DNA from: RGIG7300 sp045649645
Lineage (GTDB): Bacteria > Bacillota > Clostridia > Oscillospirales > CAG-272
NCBI GenBank assembly: GCA_045649645.1
Contig: JAZRQH010000228.1
Location: forward strand, 1-7,094
Direction: 5' to 3'
DNA length: 7,094 nucleotides
Part shown: positions 1-4,457 of the stretch, piece by piece
How positions within the stretch are numbered: the stretch's first letter is position 1
Layout: every line of letters begins with the position of its first letter
Made by a program: the position numbers and the translations under genes
The notes under the pieces: model-generated
Told to the model about the DNA's origin: nothing
The model's input: only the letters and a program-made list of their open reading frames with translations
Database searches by the model: none

Positions 1-1
1 A

Positions 2-1174
2 CCTAACGCCGAGAGAATCCATATAGGCTTTTTCGGTATGAGAAATGCGGGCAAGAGTAGTCTTGTCAACGCAGTAACGGGACAGGGACTCTCGGTGGTA
101 TCCGACGTTAAGGGCACTACCACCGACCCGGTACAAAAGGCGATGGAGCTTCTGCCCTTAGGTCCTGTCGTTATAATCGACACCCCCGGCATTGACGACG
201 AGGGGGACTTAGGAGAGCTTCGTGTCAAGAAGGCAAGACAGGTGCTTGCCAAGACCGATATTGCCGTGCTTGTTGCGGATGCCGCAAGAGAGCTATCCGA
301 CTTTGACAGACAGCTTATATCCTATTTTGAGGAGGCAAAGCTGCCTTATATCATTGCTTATAACAAGTGCGATATTGTAAAAAAAGAAACCAAGGACAAC
401 GAAATATGCGTTTCCGCCCTTACAGGTGAGGGTGTCAATGAATTGAAGGAAAAAATAGCATCCCTTAACCCAAAGACCGAGGAGAAGTATATAGTGGCTG
501 ATCTTCTGGGCAAGGGTGACGTTGTAGTGCTTGTCACGCCTATAGACGAGTCCGCTCCTAAGGGCAGACTGATCCTTCCTCAGCAGAATACCATCCGTGA
601 GATAATAGACCACGGCTGTATCGCCGTAGTATGCCAGCCTGAGGAATTAAAGCAGACTCTTGATTCCTTAAAGAACGATCCCAAGCTTGTCATAACCGAC
701 TCTCAGGTTTTCGGAAAGGTGGCAAAAATACTGCCCGACAATATTTCTCTGACCTCCTTCTCAATTCTCTTTGCAAGATACAAGGGAGAGCTTGAGGAGC
801 TGGTGCGCGGCGCATCCCTCTTGTCAAAGCTGAAAGGATCTGATAAAATACTTATATCCGAGGGCTGTACCCACCATAGACAGTGCAACGACATAGGCAC
901 CGTCAAGATGCCAGGCTGGATAGAGGGCTTTTGCGGTGAGAAGGTGGAATTCAACTTCACCTCGGGCGGTGAGTTCCCTGAGGATCTGACCGACTACGCG
1001 CTTATCGTTCATTGCGGCGGCTGTATGCTCAATGAAAAGGAGATGAAGCGCAGAATTTCTGCCGCAAAAGCAGCAGGCGTGCCCATCGTCAACTACGGTG
1101 TGGCAATAGCCCACATGCACGGAATTTTAAAACAGGCATTAGGCCCTTTCCCCGAAATACAAAAGCTTCTCTGA
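2..1174 (+). CDS. hydF: [FeFe]-hydrogenase H-cluster maturation GTPase HydF (5' end off window)
   Basis: HydF is the scaffold and carrier that receives the [2Fe] precursor made by HydE and HydG and transfers it to apo-[FeFe]-hydrogenase in the cytoplasm. The frame is open from base 2, twelve codons before the first ATG (38), and those codons (ending IHIGFFG) form the beta strand before the P-loop, so the true start lies just left of the window; about 390 residues are visible and probably only a handful are missing. Numbering from the ATG at 38, I see G1 GMRNAGKS (codons 35-58), G2 GTTTD, G3 DTPG, G4 NKCD and G5 SAL, then the HydF-specific dimerisation region (PKGRLILPQ), then the C-terminal cluster domain with CTH at 866-874 and HCGGC at 1010-1024, i.e. 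the CxH...HCxxC [4Fe-4S] ligand signature with 45 residues between. All catalytic and ligand residues are intact. It is followed after 15 bases by a HAD phosphatase gene, probably in the same transcript. hydE and hydG are not in view. Confidence 0.97.
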   Translation, partial: PNAERIHIGFFGMRNAGKSSLVNAVTGQGLSVVSDVKGTTTDPVQKAMELLPLGPVVIIDTPGIDDEGDLGELRVKKARQVLAKTDIAVLVADAARELSDFDRQLISYFEEAKLPYIIAYNKCDIVKKETKDNEICVSALTGEGVNELKEKIASLNPKTEEKYIVADLLGKGDVVVLVTPIDESAPKGRLILPQQNTIREIIDHGCIAVVCQPEELKQTLDSLKNDPKLVITDSQVFGKVAKILPDNISLTSFSILFARYKGELEELVRGASLLSKLKGSDKILISEGCTHHRQCNDIGTVKMPGWIEGFCGEKVEFNFTSGGEFPEDLTDYALIVHCGGCMLNEKEMKRRISAAKAAGVPIVNYGVAIAHMHGILKQALGPFPEIQKLL

Positions 1175-1189
1175 AAGCGAGGTAAAACA

Positions 1190-1978
1190 ATGATAGATTT
1201 TAACAGCAAAAAAGGCTTCATATGTGATATGGACGGTGTTATCTACCATGGCAACAAGGTGTTGCCCGGTGTGGTAGAGTTTATCAACTGGCTCCATGAT
1301 GAAAAGAAGGAGTTTCTCTTCCTTACCAACAACTCTGGTCAGACTCCCCGCGAGCTTCAGCAAAAGATGGCGCGTCTGGGACTTGACGTTCCCGAAAAGC
1401 ATTTTTACACCAGCGCTCTTGCTACAGCCGCGTTCTTAAAGGAGCAGTCTCCCGGATGCTCGGTATACGCTATCGGTGAGGCAGGACTTTTCAACGCTCT
1501 CTATGATGCGGGCATCACAATGAATGACGTTAACCCCGATTACGTGGTGGTAGGCGAGGGTAAGGCATACTCACTTGATACCCTTACCAAGGCGGTAAAT
1601 CTGGTTATGGGCGGCGCAAAGCTTATCGGCTGCAACTCCGACGTTTCCGCGCCTATCGAAAACGGCATAACCCCTGCCTGCAGAGCTCTTGTTGCTCCCA
1701 TTGAGATGGCAACAGGCAGACAGGCATATTACTGTGGCAAGCCCAACCCCCTTATGATGCACACAGGGCTTAAATTGTTAGGCTGTCATTCCGCCGAGGC
1801 GGTTATGGTAGGGGACCGTATGGATACCGATATCATTTCGGGTCTTGAGCGCGGTCTGTCTACCGTGCTTGTGCTCTCGGGTGTTTCCACCACCGAGACC
1901 ATCAAGACCTACGGCTACAAGCCTACCGTGGTGCTTAACGGCGTAGGCGATATCGTAAAGATAGCAAAAGGTGAATAA
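1190..1978 (+). CDS. HAD-superfamily subfamily IIA (NagD/AraL-like) sugar-phosphate phosphatase
   Basis: This is a 262-residue cytoplasmic phosphatase of the HAD-IIA group, enzymes that hydrolyse small phosphate monoesters (nucleotides, sugar phosphates, p-nitrophenyl phosphate in vitro) through an aspartyl-phosphate and Mg2+. All four HAD motifs are present: motif I DMDGV with nucleophile D13 and acid/base D15, motif II LTNNS with T46, the lysine of motif III in GKPNP (K184), and motif IV GDRMDTD (D209, D212). The C2-type cap lies between about residues 80 and 180, and the C-terminal LVLSGVST is the usual subfamily ending. Length matches the family (about 255-270). The start is supported by GAGGT at 1179-1183, 6 bases before the ATG. 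It sits 15 bases behind hydF, so co-transcription is likely, but nothing in the sequence ties its substrate to hydrogenase maturation. The physiological substrate cannot be read from sequence, so I give no gene symbol. Confidence 0.93.
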   Translation: MIDFNSKKGFICDMDGVIYHGNKVLPGVVEFINWLHDEKKEFLFLTNNSGQTPRELQQKMARLGLDVPEKHFYTSALATAAFLKEQSPGCSVYAIGEAGLFNALYDAGITMNDVNPDYVVVGEGKAYSLDTLTKAVNLVMGGAKLIGCNSDVSAPIENGITPACRALVAPIEMATGRQAYYCGKPNPLMMHTGLKLLGCHSAEAVMVGDRMDTDIISGLERGLSTVLVLSGVSTTETIKTYGYKPTVVLNGVGDIVKIAKGE

Positions 1979-1981
1979 AAA

Positions 1982-1996
1982 GCGGCAAGTTGCCGC
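1982..1996 (+). other. Short inverted repeat after the HAD gene
   Basis: GCGGC and GCCGC arms (extendable to 7 bases with a single-base centre) begin 3 bases after the HAD stop codon. The position suits a 3' end hairpin protecting or ending the hydF-HAD transcript, but no run of T follows it, so it is not a standard intrinsic terminator. The rest of the 1979-2069 gap shows no gene or promoter that I can support. Confidence 0.4.
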
Positions 1997-2069
1997 AGCC
2001 GGACTGCGCCCTGTGGTTTAGAAAATATCATTCATATATTACACGCCACATCGAAATTTCCTATACTAT

Positions 2070-2099
2070 AAAAAAGAGCACCGTGCTTATGCACGGTGC
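2070..2099 (-). terminator. Rho-independent terminator of the four-gene minus-strand unit
   Basis: The 9-base-pair perfect stem has arms 2091-2099 and 2078-2086 and a 4-base loop at 2087-2090. Read on the minus strand it is followed by TC and six T (2075-2070), a textbook intrinsic terminator. The TAA stop of the MBL-fold gene lies inside the loop (2087-2089), and its last codons form the upstream arm. On the plus strand the hairpin is not followed by a T-run, so it probably does not stop the converging hydF transcript efficiently. Confidence 0.9.
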
Positions 2100-2965
2100 C
2101 ATTTCATTATATTTTGATCTATTGTCATATTCAGTCTGTTTTCGTTACACAGATAAGTAAGATAAGATTTCACCGTTGAGCCCACAAGAGCGTGCTGCTG
2201 AGGGGTCATAACAAGGTCGTATTCTGTGAAAAGTCTTGAGAGAAGTTCATCAAAGCCCATAGGCTCGCCACAGAGCTCGATTATTTTATCTGCTATAGAA
2301 TTCACCTTGTCGATGTTATATTGTGCAAGCTCACCTACATCCTCGGTGGGCTCGGCGTGGGAGGGAACAAAGAGCTTTGCCTTCATTTCTTTTACCTTTT
2401 CAAGGGTCTCAAGATAAGCCTTGACGTCGTATATAAAGCCGATAACGTATTTGTCAAGGGTAGCCTTGCTTGACAGACAGTCGGCAAGGAAAACTATATC
2501 GTCGGGTGTTCTGAATCCTACCATATCAAAGAAATGACCGGGCAAGGGAAGGATCTCAAAGCCCTCGGGCAATACAGATTTATTTAAGGGCAGGGCGTTA
2601 CTCTCCTGCGCCAGAATAAACTTATGACAAAGCTCCTTTGTGGGATAACCTCCGTAGAGAAAAGCACCCTCAAGCACGGGATGGTTTGTGAAATCACACT
2701 CTATACCGGGAGCGTAGATATTGCAGTTATATCTGTCCTGCAGAAACCTGTTTCCGCCGATATGATCGGCATTACTGTGGGTGTTGTATATAGCGGACAG
2801 AGTCCAGCCGTTTGCATCAAGCACCTGTCTTATCTTTCTGCCCGCGTCCTTGTCATTGCCCGAGTCAATAAGAATGACCTCGGTGTCGGATATTTTATAA
2901 ATGCCTATCTTCGCAGGGCTTTCTATGTAATAGGTCTTGTCGGTGAGTTTTATGAGCTCGTACAT
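2087..2965 (-). CDS. MBL-fold (metallo-beta-lactamase superfamily) hydrolase with variant HxNxDH motif
   Basis: This is a 292-residue predicted cytoplasmic metallohydrolase of the MBL-fold superfamily (glyoxalase II/lactamase-like); there is no signal peptide. The N-terminal beta strands (IGIYKISDTEVILIDSG) are followed by the metal motif THSNADH, residues 62-68. H63, D67 and H68 are kept, but the second His of HxHxDH is Asn65. The other expected ligands are present: H144 in PGHFFD, D162 in FLADCLSS and H203 in VPSHAEP. Residues from about 210 to 292 form an extra, probably helical, C-terminal region (QYNIDKVNSIADKI...). The ATG at 2965 has AAGGA at 2980-2976, 10 bases upstream. The gene begins 20 bases after the stop of the PstS-like gene and is the last of the unit. 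The substrate is unknown; a thioester, lactone or phosphodiester hydrolase are all possible. Confidence 0.9.
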   Translation of the reverse strand: MYELIKLTDKTYYIESPAKIGIYKISDTEVILIDSGNDKDAGRKIRQVLDANGWTLSAIYNTHSNADHIGGNRFLQDRYNCNIYAPGIECDFTNHPVLEGAFLYGGYPTKELCHKFILAQESNALPLNKSVLPEGFEILPLPGHFFDMVGFRTPDDIVFLADCLSSKATLDKYVIGFIYDVKAYLETLEKVKEMKAKLFVPSHAEPTEDVGELAQYNIDKVNSIADKIIELCGEPMGFDELLSRLFTEYDLVMTPQQHALVGSTVKSYLTYLCNENRLNMTIDQNIMKWHRA

Positions 2966-2985
2966 TCTATCTAATTCCTTCTTGA

Positions 2986-3987
2986 TCAGTTTATACCGAC
3001 GTAGCCGGTTTTTTCTATGATGGTCTGCCCCTCGTCTGACAGTATCCAGTCTATAAGAACGGGGATATTCTTATTTTCGTTATCTGCACGGTAGACTGCA
3101 TAAAATTCTGCAATTACGGGATAACTGCGGTTTTTGATATTTTCCTCGCTTGGGTATACTCCGTTTAAGGAGATCATTTTTATGTTTTCATTTCCTACCA
3201 TGTCGTCAAGATAGTATCTAAAGGAAAAGCCTATTGCTCCGCCCGTTACAGCCAAAGGAGATTTGTACCCGATCTTACGCTCCCCCATAAAAGTATCCAT
3301 TGCAGACTGACTGCCGCTACCCTTAAGTCGGGTCACGGGGTTTATGATTCGGTTTACACCGCCAAGCTGTGACCAGTTGGTATAGTCGCCCGCGTATATG
3401 CCCCGTATCTCTTCAACACTCAAGCTGTATATAGGATTTTTTTCGTTGACAAAGAATACAAATGCTTCAAGCCCAATAGGGGTATAGATCAGCTCAACTC
3501 CCTGCTCCTCGGCATACTTGCGTTGCTCGGCAGAGGGTGCAGCACAGAAGAGTATATCGGTCTCGCCGTCCACTATCGCCTTATATCCTCTGACCGTGTT
3601 TTTGTATTGCATCTTGCTGTCAGAGGCAAAGTTCTCGCCGTAATAATTATCGTCCGAAAACTCTCCGCCCTCATAGGTAACCGAGCCCTCGGGATATACG
3701 TTATCCACAAAGGCGGCATAAACAGGAACAAGCGCCGCCGCACCGTCAAGCACCGGAAGCTCCTCGGTCAGCTTAAGCGTGGAGTCTGTACGGACAAGCT
3801 TTGACTCCTCTCTGTGAGGCAGATATTTCGCAACGTCCACCATCTTCGCCTGTGATGCAGTACTAAAATTGTTTGACAGCCGAGATGTCAAAAGCATATA
3901 TATCGACCCGTTAAATAGGATAAATACAATCAACATAATGAGCAGAATCGATATTTGTTTAATAAGCTTTTTTCTCATATTTACCAC
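2986..3987 (-). CDS. Membrane-anchored PstS-like substrate-binding protein
   Basis: The protein has about 333 residues (GTG start) or 330 (ATG at 3978). After MRKKLIKQ comes one hydrophobic helix of about 22 residues, ending near SIYMLL, with no lipobox cysteine. This is a signal-anchor that leaves the domain outside the membrane. The rest is a type II periplasmic-binding-protein fold of the PstS/PBP-like-2 group: the LDGAAAL loop (3733-3747 covers DGAAA), PIGLEAFVFFVN, SLSVEEIRGIYAGDYTNW, the ligand loop GSGS (3310-3321) and the C-terminal DWILSDEGQTIIEKTGYVGI. PstS normally binds phosphate for the PstCAB permease, but no permease gene is in view. The first ligand loop, usually DGxT/DGST, has Ala here, so the ligand may not be phosphate. 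The start at GTG 3987 is chosen because GGAGG (3998-3994) lies 6 bases away and the codon overlaps the previous gene's stop. A longer frame back to 4074 only reads through that gene in another phase. Confidence 0.86.
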   Translation of the reverse strand: MVNMRKKLIKQISILLIMLIVFILFNGSIYMLLTSRLSNNFSTASQAKMVDVAKYLPHREESKLVRTDSTLKLTEELPVLDGAAALVPVYAAFVDNVYPEGSVTYEGGEFSDDNYYGENFASDSKMQYKNTVRGYKAIVDGETDILFCAAPSAEQRKYAEEQGVELIYTPIGLEAFVFFVNEKNPIYSLSVEEIRGIYAGDYTNWSQLGGVNRIINPVTRLKGSGSQSAMDTFMGERKIGYKSPLAVTGGAIGFSFRYYLDDMVGNENIKMISLNGVYPSEENIKNRSYPVIAEFYAVYRADNENKNIPVLIDWILSDEGQTIIEKTGYVGIN

Positions 3988-4121
3988 AGCTCCCCTCCGA
4001 TAAACCGAATGATGGAGCAATGCTGATAGGCATACACGGCGTATATGATATGAGCTGCTGTAGCCGCTATACATACACCTAACAGGATATACAGAATTAT
4101 TCTGAATCTCTTGTCCGACAT
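3981..4121 (-). CDS. Small single-helix membrane protein (46 aa), unrecognised
   Basis: I do not recognise this protein. It is a 46-residue frame: a basic start (MSDKRFR), a hydrophobic stretch of about 23 residues (IILYILLGVCIAATAAHIIYA), then a short tail ending IGGELW. One membrane helix with the N-terminus in the cytoplasm is predicted from the basic start. It has its own well-placed ribosome site (GGAG at 4132-4129, 7 bases before the ATG). It starts 12 bases after the stop of the 79-residue gene, and its stop overlaps the GTG start of the PstS-like gene. Those three junctions are the main evidence that it is translated. It could partner the anchored PstS-like protein or serve as a translational coupler. 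Confidence 0.72.
   Translation of the reverse strand: MSDKRFRIILYILLGVCIAATAAHIIYAVYAYQHCSIIRFIGGELW
3994..3998 (-). promoter_or_regulatory. Ribosome binding site deciding the start of the PstS-like gene
   Basis: GGAGG on the minus strand lies 6 bases before GTG (3987-3985) and 15 before the ATG (3978-3976). The spacing favours the GTG. The site is inside the end of the 46-residue gene, so translation of the two genes is likely coupled. A shifted pairing (GGGGAG at 3995-3990) would put the ATG at 11 bases, so the ATG is not excluded. Confidence 0.6.
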
Positions 4122-4128
4122 TTTCTTT

Positions 4129-4132
4129 CTCC
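4129..4132 (-). promoter_or_regulatory. Ribosome binding site of the 46-residue gene
   Basis: GGAG followed by AAAGAAA and ATG, located in the 12-base gap directly after the TAA of the 79-residue gene. Its presence supports the small frame as a real gene rather than a leader of the next one. Confidence 0.65.
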
Positions 4133-4133
4133 G

Positions 4134-4373
4134 TTACATAAATGCTACTGCGGTGTACAGAAGAGCGATCAATACTATCATGAATGTCGTGAGGAGACCG
4201 AAAATAGTCGATGAAATTATCAGCAGATTTCTTCTGCTCTTCATCTCCTCGTCATTGTAAGAACCGGGGTCACGCTTATTTCTGCTCTTTGCCACAATAA
4301 ATGATATAAGACTGCCGGCAAAGAATATAAAGGATATTATGGGAACGGCAAAAAATATATAAGCTGCTATCAT
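4134..4373 (-). CDS. Small two-helix membrane protein (79 aa), unrecognised
   Basis: I do not recognise a family for this protein. Its 79 residues make two hydrophobic segments, about 4-28 (IFFAVPIISFIFFAG...) and about 50-77 (LLIISSTIFGLLTTFMIVLIALL), joined by a strongly charged loop of about 20 residues (KSRNKRDPGSYNDEEMKSRR). The basic loop predicts a hairpin topology with the loop in the cytoplasm and both ends outside. The ATG has AAGGAG at 4385-4380, 6 bases upstream, and it is the first gene after the promoter at 4403-4431. The next gene starts 12 bases after its stop. The context suggests it works with the anchored PstS-like protein, but this is inference from gene order only. Confidence 0.82.
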   Translation of the reverse strand: MIAAYIFFAVPIISFIFFAGSLISFIVAKSRNKRDPGSYNDEEMKSRRNLLIISSTIFGLLTTFMIVLIALLYTAVAFM

Positions 4374-4402
4374 GGTTTTCTCCTTATGGATTTCTTTGTT
4401 TA

Positions 4403-4431
4403 ATTATAACATAAAAGAAAAAGACCTGCAA
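4403..4431 (-). promoter_or_regulatory. Extended -10 promoter of the four-gene unit
   Basis: On the minus strand a perfect TATAAT (4408-4403) is preceded by TGT (4411-4409), giving an extended -10 element. Seventeen bases upstream of it is a weak -35, TTGCAG (4431-4426). Transcription would start near 4396, giving a leader of roughly 20 bases before the 79-residue gene. The -35 falls inside the terminator hairpin of the upstream gene. Confidence 0.8.
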
Positions 4432-4442
4432 GCAGGTCTTTT
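4411..4442 (-). terminator. Rho-independent terminator of the GH3 gene
   Basis: The hairpin has arms 4442-4432 and 4429-4419 with a two-base centre and a GC-rich core (GACCTGC/GCAGGTC). On the minus strand the lower arm runs into TTTTTCTTTT. It lies 15 bases after the stop of the glycoside hydrolase gene. The T-tract is also the spacer of the next promoter. The plus strand has only a short T-run. Confidence 0.88.
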
Positions 4443-4457
4443 ACTGTCAATTAAGAC

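Noticed and set aside
1982..1996. The inverted repeat after the HAD gene as a rho-independent terminator
   Set aside because: The stem is short and no T-run follows on either strand, so it is kept only as an inverted repeat.
2624..2974. Plus-strand frame of 116 codons opposite the MBL-fold gene
   Set aside because: It is antisense to a gene with all but one superfamily metal ligand in place; its product shows no recognisable motif.
3988..4074. Extended N-terminus of the PstS-like protein (ATG at 4074)
   Set aside because: These 29 codons read through the 46-residue gene in another phase, look unlike a signal sequence and precede the natural signal-anchor. The GTG at 3987 has a far better ribosome site.
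4445..4450. A perfect TTGACA on the minus strand, tempting as the -35 of the four-gene unit
   Set aside because: It lies 36 bases from the TATAAT, double the workable spacing, and no -10-like sequence occurs at the right distance after it because the terminator hairpin is there.
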